Source of the DNA: Nitrospinota bacterium
Lineage (GTDB): Bacteria; Nitrospinota; Nitrospinia; UBA9942
Direction: 5' to 3'
Assembly: GCA_016234205.1 (NCBI GenBank)
Contig: JACRGN010000086.1
Span: 1 to 44,273 of the forward strand
Length of the DNA: 44,273 nt
The notes under the pieces were generated by a model. The model was given only the letters and a program-made list of their open reading frames with translations. It was not told the DNA's origin and did no database searches. Below are positions 8,151 through 15,502 of the stretch, one piece after another. The stretch's first letter is position 1. Every line of letters begins with the position of its first letter. The position numbers were made by a program, and so were the translations under genes.

Positions 8151-8679
8151 GTTAAAAAATCTTAATGAACTCAATAATATTGTTAAGAAATGGAGGGAGA
8201 AGGGGAAAAAGGTAGTATTTGCAAACGGCTGTTTTGATATCCTTCATGTGGGACATATAAGATATCTGAAGGAGGCAAAAGAACTTGGTGACCTGCTCAT
8301 AGTAGCAATAAATAGTGATTCCTCTGCAAAAAAACTCAAAGGGGATGGCAGGCCTGTAACACCTGAAAATGAAAGGGCTGAAATCGTAGCCGCTATTGAA
8401 TATGTTGACTATGTAACTCTTTTTAACGAGCCGAATGTATCCAATCTCCTTTTGACTCTAAAGCCTGATATTCACGCAAAGGGGACTGATTACACTGAAG
8501 ATAGTGTCCCTGAGGCTGATACTGTGAGGGCATACGGCGGAAGGGTGGCAATTACAGGTGATAAAAAAGAAAGGTCATCTACGGAGATAATAAAAAAACT
8601 AAATAAACCACAGACTAACACAGACTTTAAAAATCAAAAAGAACGAAGACTTAATGAAACCACAGATTACACAGATTAA
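8143..8679 (+). CDS. rfaE2: D-glycero-beta-D-manno-heptose 1-phosphate adenylyltransferase
   Basis: Nucleotidyltransferase corresponding to the C-terminal half of HldE; it forms ADP-heptose. The HxGH motif is in NGCFDILHVGHIRYLKEA, and the ERAEIVAAIEYVDYV and RSSTEIIKK blocks are typical. ATG 8143 is preferred (a TTG at 8137 is in the same frame); it overlaps the rfaE1 stop by 8 bases. The usual protein ends about 155-160 residues in. The final ~20 residues (from KPQTNTDFKNQ to TTDYTD) are encoded by the CACAGATTACACAGATT word array, so the C-terminus has been extended by a repeat. Confidence 0.94.
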   Translation: MGKLKNLNELNNIVKKWREKGKKVVFANGCFDILHVGHIRYLKEAKELGDLLIVAINSDSSAKKLKGDGRPVTPENERAEIVAAIEYVDYVTLFNEPNVSNLLLTLKPDIHAKGTDYTEDSVPEADTVRAYGGRVAITGDKKERSSTEIIKKLNKPQTNTDFKNQKERRLNETTDYTD

Positions 8680-8797
8680 CACAGATGACAGCATTGCTGT
8701 CATTCTGAGGACGAAGTCCGAAGAATCTCAAAGCGAGATTCCTCGCTTCGCTCGGAATGACATTTCTTTTTTTTAATCTGTGAAAATCTGTGGCTAA
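8604..8797. repeat. Nested palindromes after rfaE2 (CACAGATT outer arms, GTCATTCTGAGG inner pair)
   Basis: The outer arms are ACCACAGATTACACAGATT-type words at about 8658-8688 and AATCTGTGAAAATCTGTGGC at about 8776-8794. Inside the loop is a head-to-head pair of another REP-like element: GTCATTCTGAGGACGAAGTC...GAATCTC at about 8699-8730 and GAGATTCCTCGCTTCGCTCG...AATGACA at about 8737-8763. A further partial copy of the outer word lies at about 8608-8625 within rfaE2. The nesting indicates sequential insertions. Confidence 0.88.
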
Positions 8798-8804
8798 ATA
8801 TATT

Positions 8805-9893
8805 ATGAATCGGATACTGATTGTCAAGCTTAGCTCTATCGGTGATGTTGTTCATGCCCTTCCGGTGCTAAGAACTATCAGGTATAACCTCCCCAATTCA
8901 TACATTGCGTGGATTGTTGAAGAGAAGACAAGGGAAATACTGGAGGGGAACAAAGATGTTGACAGGATTATTACTATAAATACTAAAAAGTGGCGCAAGG
9001 GAATGTCATTGCGAGGCGACCCTGAACTTGATTCAGGGGAAGCAATCCCAGCCATATTCAGAGAACTATTGAATGTTATAAACACACTCAGAAAAGAGAG
9101 ATTTGATACCGCAATAGACCTTCAGGGGCTTATCAAGAGCGGTGTTATTTCATATTTAAGCAGGGCAAAGACCCGAATTGGATTTGATTCAGGAAATTGC
9201 AGGGAATCTTTAAACATCCTATTTACAAATAAAAAGGTCTCTCCTGAAAAGGAAGACAGCCATGTAGTTGATAAAAATTTAAGCCTCCTTAAGCCTTTCG
9301 GTTTTAAGGAAATTAAAAGAGATTTTTTTATAAGTCCTTCACCGAAAGATGACAAATATGTAAATGATTTTCTCTTGAAAAGCAGGATAAATGGAAAGCC
9401 CATTATTGCAGTCAATTTAGGTGCAGGCTGGAAGACAAAGGAATGGGGCATAAAAAATTACGCCGGACTGTGCGACCGTATCATTTCAGAAATTGGTGCT
9501 AATATTATTCTTACATGGGGACCCGGCGAGGAGAATATGGTAAAGGGTATTATGGATTTAATGGCATATAAGCCCTTCGTCGCACCACCTACTACATTGA
9601 AACAGCTTGTTGCACTCTTAAGAAGATGTGAACTTTTTATAGGCGGGGATACAGGACCTCTCCATATAGCCGCGGCACTGAAAATACCAACTGTTGCAAT
9701 TTATGGCCCTTCTGACCCATTAAGAAATGGCCCTTATGGAGATAATCATTTTATAATACATAAGAAAATTGAGTGCAGTGGATGCTACAAGAGAAGTTGT
9801 GATACAATTGAGTGCATGAAAATAATTTCAATAGATGATGTTTTCTCGGCAGTTACTAAACAAGTATCAAGTATCAGAGTATCAAAGTATTAA
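8805..9893 (+). CDS. waaC: Lipopolysaccharide heptosyltransferase I-like glycosyltransferase (family 9)
   Basis: Transfers L-glycero-D-manno-heptose from ADP-heptose to the LPS inner core. ATG 8805 is chosen since it gives the family start MNRILIVKLSSIGDVVHALP; a GTG at 8790 would add five codons from the neighbouring repeat. The WaaC-like KKWRK and DLQGLIKSG blocks, the C-terminal donor-site motif GGDTGPLHIAAAL and a Cys-rich tail (CSGCYKRSCDTIECM) are visible. Residues about 66-82 (MSLRGDPELDSGEAIP) are encoded by a palindromic element inserted in frame. The last ~10 residues (VSSIRVSKY) come from another repeat. WaaC versus WaaF specificity is not certain. Confidence 0.87.
   Translation: MNRILIVKLSSIGDVVHALPVLRTIRYNLPNSYIAWIVEEKTREILEGNKDVDRIITINTKKWRKGMSLRGDPELDSGEAIPAIFRELLNVINTLRKERFDTAIDLQGLIKSGVISYLSRAKTRIGFDSGNCRESLNILFTNKKVSPEKEDSHVVDKNLSLLKPFGFKEIKRDFFISPSPKDDKYVNDFLLKSRINGKPIIAVNLGAGWKTKEWGIKNYAGLCDRIISEIGANIILTWGPGEENMVKGIMDLMAYKPFVAPPTTLKQLVALLRRCELFIGGDTGPLHIAAALKIPTVAIYGPSDPLRNGPYGDNHFIIHKKIECSGCYKRSCDTIECMKIISIDDVFSAVTKQVSSIRVSKY
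9002..9052. repeat. Palindromic element inserted in frame in the heptosyltransferase gene
   Basis: The ends TGTCATTGCGAGGCGACC and GAAGCAATCCC are those of the element seen at 5897-5932 and 38743-38783; the centre CCTGAACTTGATTCAGGG forms its own hairpin. The reading frame is kept. It lies between the conserved KKWRK and FRELL blocks, a loop of variable length in family 9 glycosyltransferases. Confidence 0.88.
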
Positions 9894-9934
9894 GACTTTG
9901 ACTCTTTGATACTTTGTATCTTTGACACTTTTTA
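9858..9934. repeat. Palindrome with TATCA word-array arms
   Basis: The left arm AAGTATCAAGTATCAGAGTATC (partly coding for the last residues of the upstream glycosyltransferase, about 9862-9890) and right arm CTTTGATACTTTGTATCTTTG (about 9903-9925) are imperfect complements. A similar array is nested in the 22745-22930 region. Confidence 0.85.
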
Positions 9935-9949
9935 AAAGGAGGAGGAATT

Positions 9950-10141
9950 ATGCCAATAGATAAGGAACTTTTGGATATCTTAGCATGCCCCAAATGTAAA
10001 GGGGATATATATCTTACCCATGATGGAAATGGGCTCATCTGTAAAGCCTGTAAGCTTATGTATGAGATTAAGGATGATATACCAATAATGCTGATTGATG
10101 AGGCAGTAAAACTTGATGAGAATCTTAATCCGATAAAGTAA
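9950..10141 (+). CDS. Trm112/UPF0434 (YcaR-like) small zinc-ribbon protein
   Basis: 63 residues with two Cys pairs (CPKC near residue 14 and CKAC near residue 31), and the family ending DDIPIMLIDEA. The strong ribosome binding site AGGAGGAGG lies just before ATG 9950. This family is small and single-domain; in other bacteria it is often found next to LPS or lipid A genes such as lpxK and kdsB. Molecular function in bacteria is not well settled; the eukaryotic relative Trm112 activates methyltransferases. Location after LPS core genes fits the family's usual context. Confidence 0.88.
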   Translation: MPIDKELLDILACPKCKGDIYLTHDGNGLICKACKLMYEIKDDIPIMLIDEAVKLDENLNPIK

Positions 10142-10149
10142 CAACAATC

Positions 10150-10235
10150 TAAAAGTGTCAGTGTCAGTGTCAGTGTCAGTATTTTTTTCTGACACTGACA
10201 CTATTCACTGACACTGCTTTATAATTTCCTATGTC
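10150..10235. repeat. Palindrome with GTCAGT word-array arms and TATAATTTCCTAT tail
   Basis: The left arm is AGTGTCAGTG iterated (10153-10180) and the right arm is CTGACACTGACAC...CACTGACACTG (10189-10216), separated by a T-rich loop. The tail TATAATTTCCTATGT (10220-10234) matches the tail at 22937-22957 and includes the first possible ATG of the next gene. Confidence 0.87.
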
Positions 10236-11862
10236 TTTTATGAAAAAAGAAAGCGGAAATATCCAATCCCTCAACTCCTTTTTTGGTGAAGGGACATTTA
10301 TGAAGGGAGTTTTAAAATTTAGCGGGGCGCTCCGTTTTGATGGCAAATTTGAGGGAGAGATAATAACTAACGATACCTTCATAATTGGGAAGACAGGGGT
10401 AATAAATGCAAACATATCAACGGGCACTCTTTTAAATTCAGGTGAAGTTACTGGAAATGTATCGGCAAATCATAAAATAGCTATTCATTTGGAGGGGAAA
10501 CTCCTCGGCAATATAAAGACACCAATATTATACATACAAGAAGGGGCGCAATTTGATGGAAACTGCGAGATGCACAGGGAAAGGAAAGAAAGAGCAGCAG
10601 CAACAGGTCAGTTACCCTTTGAGAAAAAGAGAGGTTACTTACAATCTATAAGGATAGATAAAAAACGGATAAAAATTACTGCAGGAGTTTTGGCAGGCTT
10701 ATTAATTATATTTGCCTTGTATAATCTTAGGGGTAATTTGAATATCAGAGATAAATTTAAGAGCTTGATAAAGCGAGAAGACCCTTCAGAACTTATTCAG
10801 AAGGGTCTATCACTAAAAGAGAGCGGCAGGACAGATGAGGCAATAGCAACATTTAAGAGATTGGCAGAGTTGAATTCACAGGACACTGAGATGCATCTGT
10901 CAACTGCACAGGCATTTACAGAGATGGGATTAGAAGATGAATCTATATCAGAATACGAAAAGGCTATAAATCTTAACCCTGAAAATTTAGAGCCATATCA
11001 CAAACTGCTTCAGTTATATACAAAAAAAGAGATGGATGATGGTGCAATTGCCACACTAAAAAGAATTATAGAGAGGGATAACAAAAATTTAAAGATGCAT
11101 CTTGATTTAGCGGCTCTGTATGAGAAAAAGAATATGTTGAATGATGCATATCGGGAATATAAAAGTATAATAGCCCTTGCACCTGACCACGAAGAGAGTA
11201 TTTACAATCTCGGTGTAATAAGCCTTTCTAAGGGATTGGATGCTGAGGCAGTTGAAATGTTTAAGAGGGTCATAAAAATCAATGATAAAAACATAGAAGG
11301 GCATCTGAATCTGGCCAATATTTATTACGAAAAAGGATTAGATGGTGAGGCATTAAATGAATATAAAAAAGTAGAAGAGATTGACACCCAGCATCCTGAA
11401 TCATCCAATAATAAGGGTTTTAACGCCATTAGTTTAGAGAAATTAGATACAGCGGCAGCAGAATTCAATAAAGTTATAAGAGCTGATGAAAAAAATGTGA
11501 GGGCTCACCTTGGGCTTGCCATAATATATGGACGGAAAGGGGCTAATGATAAGGCAATTCAGGAATGCAAGAAGGCAATTGAAATATCACCGCACCATGC
11601 ACCTGTCTTGAATAGACTGGCATGGTTATATGCAAAACAGAATATAAATATAGATGAGGGTATTAAATTATCAAGAGAGGCAATCCAGATAAATTCAAAC
11701 TCGCCTGAATATTTGGATACCCTGTCAGAGCTCTATTATATAAAGGGGGAGTTTGATAATGCCATTGAGACCATAAATAAGGCGATAGGTTTAAAGTCTG
11801 AAGATATTTATTACAAAAAACAGCTAAAGAAATTTACTGCAGCAAAAAGAACAAAAACCTAA
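10231..11862 (+). CDS. Bactofilin - transmembrane - TPR fusion protein
   Basis: 543 residues in three parts. Residues about 8-112 form a bactofilin (polymer-forming, DUF583-type) domain, shown by NSFFGEGTFMKGVLKFSGAL, GKFEGEI and repeated G-x-I/V strands ending GAQFDGNCE. Residues about 148-168 are a single transmembrane helix (TAGVLAGLLIIFALYNL). Residues about 180-540 hold at least nine TPR units. Bactofilins normally are short cytoplasmic scaffold proteins, so this fusion would tether a TPR solenoid across the inner membrane to a cytoskeletal filament. The start may be ATG 10231 or ATG 10240 (MKKESGN); neither has a clear ribosome binding site. It follows LPS genes, suggesting an envelope role. 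Confidence 0.85.
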   Translation: MSFMKKESGNIQSLNSFFGEGTFMKGVLKFSGALRFDGKFEGEIITNDTFIIGKTGVINANISTGTLLNSGEVTGNVSANHKIAIHLEGKLLGNIKTPILYIQEGAQFDGNCEMHRERKERAAATGQLPFEKKRGYLQSIRIDKKRIKITAGVLAGLLIIFALYNLRGNLNIRDKFKSLIKREDPSELIQKGLSLKESGRTDEAIATFKRLAELNSQDTEMHLSTAQAFTEMGLEDESISEYEKAINLNPENLEPYHKLLQLYTKKEMDDGAIATLKRIIERDNKNLKMHLDLAALYEKKNMLNDAYREYKSIIALAPDHEESIYNLGVISLSKGLDAEAVEMFKRVIKINDKNIEGHLNLANIYYEKGLDGEALNEYKKVEEIDTQHPESSNNKGFNAISLEKLDTAAAEFNKVIRADEKNVRAHLGLAIIYGRKGANDKAIQECKKAIEISPHHAPVLNRLAWLYAKQNINIDEGIKLSREAIQINSNSPEYLDTLSELYYIKGEFDNAIETINKAIGLKSEDIYYKKQLKKFTAAKRTKT

Positions 11863-11865
11863 CTG

Positions 11866-11983
11866 AAACCACAGATTACACAGATTAACACAGATTTTAA
11901 AATCTTATTCTTATCCATTTCTCCTCGTTATCTTGTGTCAATCTTGTGAAATCTTGTGGTTACTCTTATAATTCCCTACACAT
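11866..11983. repeat. Palindrome with CACAGATT arms plus TATAATTCCCTACACAT tail
   Basis: The left arm ACCACAGATTACACAGATT (about 11869-11893) and right arm ATCTTGTGAAATCTTGTGGT (about 11941-11960) are imperfect complements around an AT-rich loop. The tail at 11967-11983 is a variant of the TATAATTTCCTATACAT tag. It lies between the bactofilin fusion gene and the convergent minus-strand lipoprotein gene; no gene starts downstream on this strand. The remaining bases to 12041 show nothing more. Confidence 0.83.
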
Positions 11984-12041
11984 TGCAAAAAAATAAATCC
12001 AAAAAATGCATGAAAGCATTTGTTCATTATTTGGGATAAAA

Positions 12042-12749
12042 TTATTTTATGGGGAAACTCTGAAGGGCATCCTCAATACCGATTGACAAAAGCTGATCCA
12101 CTGTCTGCCAGCTTCCACCGCCACGGAGGAAATTTTTTATATTAAGCACATTTTCAGAAAGTGCTTCCTGTGTCTTATCAAATCTGATTTTCCATAAAAT
12201 ATCGCCTGACTTTACATCTACCAAAACTGCGGTAAATGCAGCAGAGGCAGGCTTGTTTACTGCCCACGATGTACCATCTCTCTCCTCATAACGTAATACA
12301 ACACCCATCAAGACCGCATCTGCATTGATGGTATCACCAAAACTTTTCCCAAGAGAAATATTATAAGTATCTAAGAGATTTTTATCCATAGATTCATATA
12401 TAAGATTCACATCTGTTTCAGAGATTAATTTTATAGCCTTATTACTTAATAAACCATGATAAACCAATGACGCAACATTCATACCCGAATCAGGTTCTAC
12501 TTTCCCCCTTTTGAAGGTCTGGCCTGTTAAATGGCATATTACAGCACCATTTTCAGGAGGGTTGAGACTGCCGGTTCTGAAAGGGAGGACGGCAATACTT
12601 CTGATTGAAATAGTATCAGGTCGGGCAGAGTACAGAATGACTACACCCGAATGCGGTTTGAAACTCTGGCATGAACTTAAATATAAAATACAAAAAGCAA
12701 AAATTACTGAATTTAATATTATCCTTTGAAACTTATTTTCTATTTTCAT
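12042..12749 (-). CDS. Predicted lipoprotein, possibly CsgG/GNA1162-like
   Basis: 235 residues with an N-terminal hydrophobic segment and lipobox LSSC (Cys at about residue 27), so an outer-membrane or periplasmic lipoprotein is predicted. The mature part shows an alternating alpha/beta pattern: a first strand ISIRSIAVLPFRTG, a central ADAVLMGVVLRYEE, and VDVKSGDILWKIRFD, resembling the Rossmann-like folds of CsgG or GNA1162/DUF799 lipoproteins. The family match is tentative. The gene overlaps the upstream glutaredoxin-like gene by 17 bases and probably shares its transcript. Confidence 0.7.
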   Translation of the reverse strand: MKIENKFQRIILNSVIFAFCILYLSSCQSFKPHSGVVILYSARPDTISIRSIAVLPFRTGSLNPPENGAVICHLTGQTFKRGKVEPDSGMNVASLVYHGLLSNKAIKLISETDVNLIYESMDKNLLDTYNISLGKSFGDTINADAVLMGVVLRYEERDGTSWAVNKPASAAFTAVLVDVKSGDILWKIRFDKTQEALSENVLNIKNFLRGGGSWQTVDQLLSIGIEDALQSFPIK

Positions 12750-13011
12750 TTGAATTTATTTGATTATTCAGTTTATCAAGTTTTTTCCTCAGGGTAATCT
12801 CATGAACCTTATAGACAAATTCCCTCTTTTTGTTTATGAAAATTACCGGTATAGACTCTTTATACTCGCTGTAAACCTTTTCGTCTTTGGTAATGTCAAT
12901 TTCAGTAATCCTTAAAGGGTAATCTCTGGCAACACTTTTCAGCACATCCTTTGCAGATTCACAAAGGTGGCAATCATCTTTTGTATATATCTCTATATCT
13001 ATTAAACTCAT
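12733..13011 (-). CDS. Glutaredoxin-like (DUF836-type) thioredoxin-fold protein
   Basis: 92 residues with the CxxC redox motif CHLC at residues 14-17 after the first beta strand (IEIYTKDDCHLCE), and the cis-proline strand SIPVIFINKK, both typical of small glutaredoxin-like proteins. A C-terminal helix follows. Predicted to be a cytoplasmic thiol-disulfide oxidoreductase; the partner is unknown. Its start is only a few bases from the divergent promoter of the candidate RNA at 13052. Confidence 0.85.
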   Translation of the reverse strand: MSLIDIEIYTKDDCHLCESAKDVLKSVARDYPLRITEIDITKDEKVYSEYKESIPVIFINKKREFVYKVHEITLRKKLDKLNNQINSNENRK

Positions 13012-13018
13012 CAGGCTA

Positions 13019-13047
13019 TTGACAGATTCAACATCAGGTATTATATT
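13019..13047 (+). promoter_or_regulatory. Strong sigma-70-type promoter for the candidate RNA
   Basis: TTGACA at 13019-13024, 17-base spacer, TATATT at 13042-13047. Expected transcription start is about 13052-13055, exactly where the base-paired RNA begins. No open reading frame with a start follows on this strand. Confidence 0.75.
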
Positions 13048-13051
13048 ATAG

Positions 13052-13211
13052 TTGAGCCATTAAGAGTTTGGGCAAACAAGGGAAAGGACGGATGAACCGA
13101 TCCTGTGTTAAGACCCAGATATGAGTGAGACAGTCATTAAATGGCTCAAGGCCCCGAACTTTTCGCGGTAGGTTGAGTGGTTAGGGTTTTAAAGTTCGGG
13201 GTTATTTTTTT
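13052..13211 (+). ncRNA. Candidate standalone structured RNA of unknown class (about 160 nt)
   Basis: Between the glutaredoxin-like gene and panD (both minus strand) lies a plus-strand unit with a consensus promoter, paired RNA and an intrinsic terminator. A long closing stem pairs 13052-13063 (TTGAGCCATTAA) with 13137-13149 (TTAAATGGCTCAA). Inside, TTTGGG pairs with CCCAGA, and GGACGG-ATGAA-CCGATCC makes a hairpin with one bulged A. The 3' end is the CCCCGAACTTT...AAAGTTCGGGG hairpin followed by a T-run that overlaps the panD stop codon. The rod-like shape and size recall 6S RNA, but I cannot recognise 6S, SRP, tmRNA, RNase P or a riboswitch signature. Confidence 0.62.
13152..13211 (+). terminator. 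Intrinsic terminator of the candidate RNA
   Basis: An 11-bp stem, CCCCGAACTTT (13152-13162) with AAAGTTCGGGG (13191-13201), with a 28-base loop, then TTATTTTTTT. The T-run is on the plus strand only, so it terminates plus-strand transcription; it overlaps the 3' end of panD. Confidence 0.72.
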
Positions 13212-13552
13212 AATATATTCTTACCATCAAGTTTGATAACCTTTGGCTTAATAACCCTTGCCTCGTCCTCATCCATTATTGCATAAGATGCAACGATTAT
13301 CAGATCGCCTATTGTCACAAGGCGGGCAGCAGCACCGTTTACACTTATAATTCCGCTGCCGGCTTTACCCTCTATAGCATAAGTCTCAAACCTATTCCCA
13401 TTATTTATATCATAGACCTGAACCTGTTCAAAGGGTAATATGTCTACAGCCTTGAGGAATTCACTGTCTATTTCAATACTCCCCTCATAATTTATATTGG
13501 CATCGGTAACCTGTGCCCTGTGAATTTTTGCCTTGAGCATTATTCTTTTCAT
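13202..13552 (-). CDS. panD: Aspartate 1-decarboxylase (pyruvoyl proenzyme)
   Basis: Makes beta-alanine for pantothenate. The 116 residues begin MKRIMLKAKIHRAQVT, and contain the self-cleavage site Tyr-Glu-Gly-Ser (G24-S25), which generates the pyruvoyl group on Ser25, exactly where it occurs in the E. coli enzyme. The conserved DINNGNRFETYAI block and C-terminal GDLIIVASYA segment are present. It is last in the panB-panC-panD series on the minus strand, separated from panC by a short palindrome. Confidence 0.95.
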   Translation of the reverse strand: MKRIMLKAKIHRAQVTDANINYEGSIEIDSEFLKAVDILPFEQVQVYDINNGNRFETYAIEGKAGSGIISVNGAAARLVTIGDLIIVASYAIMDEDEARVIKPKVIKLDGKNILKK

Positions 13553-13557
13553 AATAT

Positions 13558-13618
13558 TAGCTGATTACACAGATTTAATCTATGTAATCTTGTCTTTTAA
13601 TCGGTGTAATCTATATTT
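13558..13618. repeat. Short palindrome between panC and panD
   Basis: GATTACACAGATTTAATCTATG (13562-13583) pairs imperfectly with the GTGTAATC word at 13606-13613; GTAATCTT and GTAATCTA words are reiterated. It is related to the CACAGATT family and fills the panC-panD gap. Confidence 0.65.
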
Positions 13619-14465
13619 CTTTCACCTCCACTATACAATTATCTATAAGACGGGCATTCCCTATCCTGACAGCTATGGCTATCAGTGCCCTGTCGTTAAT
13701 TATTTTCACATTCTCCAGTGTGTCAGGGTCACAGATAGAGATATAATCTATGTTTATACCCTCTTCGTTCTTAATGACCCTTTCCATTTCTGTTATTATC
13801 TTTTTGGATATCCTCTCGCTGTCCTTTACCATCTCCTGAGATATCTTAAGTGCCTTATATATAGCAGCAGCGGATACTATCTCCTTTTGATTTAAATATC
13901 TATTCCTTGAACTCATCGCAATTCCATTTCCCTCTCTTATTGTTGGCATATTTATAATCTCAATATCTAAATTTAAGTCTCTTGCCATCCTTCTTATAAC
14001 CAACAACTGTTGATAGTCTTTTTCCCCAAAATACGCCTTGTGAGGTTTAATAATATTAAAGAGCTTTAATACAACTGTTGCAACCCCTTTAAAGTGACCT
14101 AATCTAAACTTACCGCATAGGAGTTCTGTAATGTCTTCTACATTTACAAAAGTCTTATACCCTTCCGGGTACATCTCATCCGTTGACGGCAAAAATAAAT
14201 AATCAATTCCACTATCAGATGCTGTTGTCTTATCTTTTTCTATATCCCTTGGATAACTGTGGTAGTCCTCTCCAGCAGTAAACTGGGTTGGATTTACAAA
14301 TATTGAGAGTATAACTACATCATTATCCTTTTTTGCCTTCTCTATAAGGGAAGTATGCCCCTTATGAAGTGCACCCATTGTCGGGACAAAACCGATACTC
14401 TTCCTCTTATTTCTTAAATCCAGAGATGCCTTGTGCATTTCTACAATTGATCCGATTACTTTCAT
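13611..14465 (-). CDS. panC: Pantothenate synthetase
   Basis: Joins pantoate and beta-alanine with ATP. ATG 14465 gives a 284-residue protein of normal length starting MKVIGSIVEMHKASLDL; an open frame extends upstream to 14585 but only through repeat DNA. Visible motifs are GFVPTMGALHKGHTSLI (HxGH-type nucleotide site), SIFVNPTQF, KAYFGEKDYQQL and SSRNRYL. It sits between panB and panD. Confidence 0.95.
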   Translation of the reverse strand: MKVIGSIVEMHKASLDLRNKRKSIGFVPTMGALHKGHTSLIEKAKKDNDVVILSIFVNPTQFTAGEDYHSYPRDIEKDKTTASDSGIDYLFLPSTDEMYPEGYKTFVNVEDITELLCGKFRLGHFKGVATVVLKLFNIIKPHKAYFGEKDYQQLLVIRRMARDLNLDIEIINMPTIREGNGIAMSSRNRYLNQKEIVSAAAIYKALKISQEMVKDSERISKKIITEMERVIKNEEGINIDYISICDPDTLENVKIINDRALIAIAVRIGNARLIDNCIVEVKEI

Positions 14466-14473
14466 GTAATTAT

Positions 14474-14644
14474 TAGCCACAGAGTTCACAGAGAATGCAG
14501 AGGAAAACAATAAGGAGAAATGGGGAAATTTGAGAAAGGGGGAATGGGAAAAATATTTTATTTTCCCTTTTCTCCATCTCTCCATCTTCTCCCTTTCTCC
14601 TTAATCTTTTTTGTTTTTGTCTTTCTCTGTGCCTCTGTGTCTAA
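14474..14644. repeat. Nested palindromes between panB and panC
   Basis: The outer arms are CCACAGAGTTCACAGAGAATG (about 14480-14500) and CTCTGTGCCTCTGTG (about 14625-14640). The inner arms are GGAGAAATGGGGAAATTTGAG (about 14514-14534) and TCTCCATCTCTCCATCTTC (about 14572-14591), with words of the same GGAGAA family as 7036-7157. The panB stop codon is at the right edge. This spacer holds no gene of its own. Confidence 0.87.
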
Positions 14645-15496
14645 TTAAGTTTTTGTTCCTTTCTGAACAGGGCGGAGATGTCTCTCTTCCATAAAATAGC
14701 TGTGGTCATCTGTAGGAAAATTCCCATCTGCCACATCCTTAATATATTCCTTTACCGCATTTTTAATAATCTCTCCTCCCTCTACATATCTCTTCACAAA
14801 TTTCGGTTTAAATTCCCCTGACAACCCAATAATGTCGTGAATAACCATAACCTGCCCGTCACAGAACTGCCCTGCACCAATCCCAATAGTGGGTATTTTT
14901 ACTTTCTGTGTTATCTCTTTAGCCAATTCAAGCGGTATCCCCTCAAGCACAATTGAAAATGCCCCTGCATCTTCCAAAGCCTTTGCATCCTCAATTATAT
15001 CCCTTGCCTGTATAGATTTTCTGCCCTGAACCTTATATCCGCCAAACTTATGTATTGACTGTGGTGTAAGCCCTATATGCCCCATGACAGGTATACCTAC
15101 CTCCGCAATAGCATTTACAATCTCCTGCATGGCAATCCCGCCCTCTAATTTTACTGCCTCTGCCCCACCCTCTTTTATCAGCCTGCCTGCGTTTTTTAGT
15201 GCATCATCAATAGAGACCTGATAGGACATGAAAGGCATATCTGCAACAAGAAGGGCACTCTTAACCCCCCTCTTCACAGCCTTTGTGTGATATATAATAT
15301 CTTCAAGAGTCACAGGGAGGGTATTTTCATAACCGAGGACAGTCATCCCGAGTGAATCACCGACCAAAATGATATCTATACCTGCCTCATCTATAAGCTT
15401 TGCAAATGGATAATCATAGGCAGTCAGGGCGGCAATCTTTTTCCCCTCAGACTTCATTTTCTGTATGTCAATAATCGTGACCTTGTTCTTTTCCAT
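14645..15496 (-). CDS. panB: 3-methyl-2-oxobutanoate hydroxymethyltransferase (ketopantoate hydroxymethyltransferase)
   Basis: First committed step to pantoate; uses 5,10-methylene-tetrahydrofolate. 283 residues with KIAALTAYDYPFAKLID, the metal-binding DIILVGDSLGM, and GHIGLTPQSIHKFGGYKVQG signatures. ATG 15496 is preferred because GGGAGG lies 8 bases upstream; ATG 15502 is only 2 bases from that site. An intrinsic terminator ends immediately before the ribosome binding site, so expression is probably controlled by the leader at 15503-15687. The supply of folate is linked through folK upstream on the same strand. Confidence 0.96.
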   Translation of the reverse strand: MEKNKVTIIDIQKMKSEGKKIAALTAYDYPFAKLIDEAGIDIILVGDSLGMTVLGYENTLPVTLEDIIYHTKAVKRGVKSALLVADMPFMSYQVSIDDALKNAGRLIKEGGAEAVKLEGGIAMQEIVNAIAEVGIPVMGHIGLTPQSIHKFGGYKVQGRKSIQARDIIEDAKALEDAGAFSIVLEGIPLELAKEITQKVKIPTIGIGAGQFCDGQVMVIHDIIGLSGEFKPKFVKRYVEGGEIIKNAVKEYIKDVADGNFPTDDHSYFMEERHLRPVQKGTKT

Positions 15497-15502
15497 TACC
15501 AT

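Noticed and set aside
14466..14585. Longer N-terminus for PanC starting at 14585
   Set aside because: The added residues (SHSPFLKFPHFSLLFSSAF and similar) are translations of the GGAGAA palindrome, and PanC from ATG 14465 already has full normal length and start.
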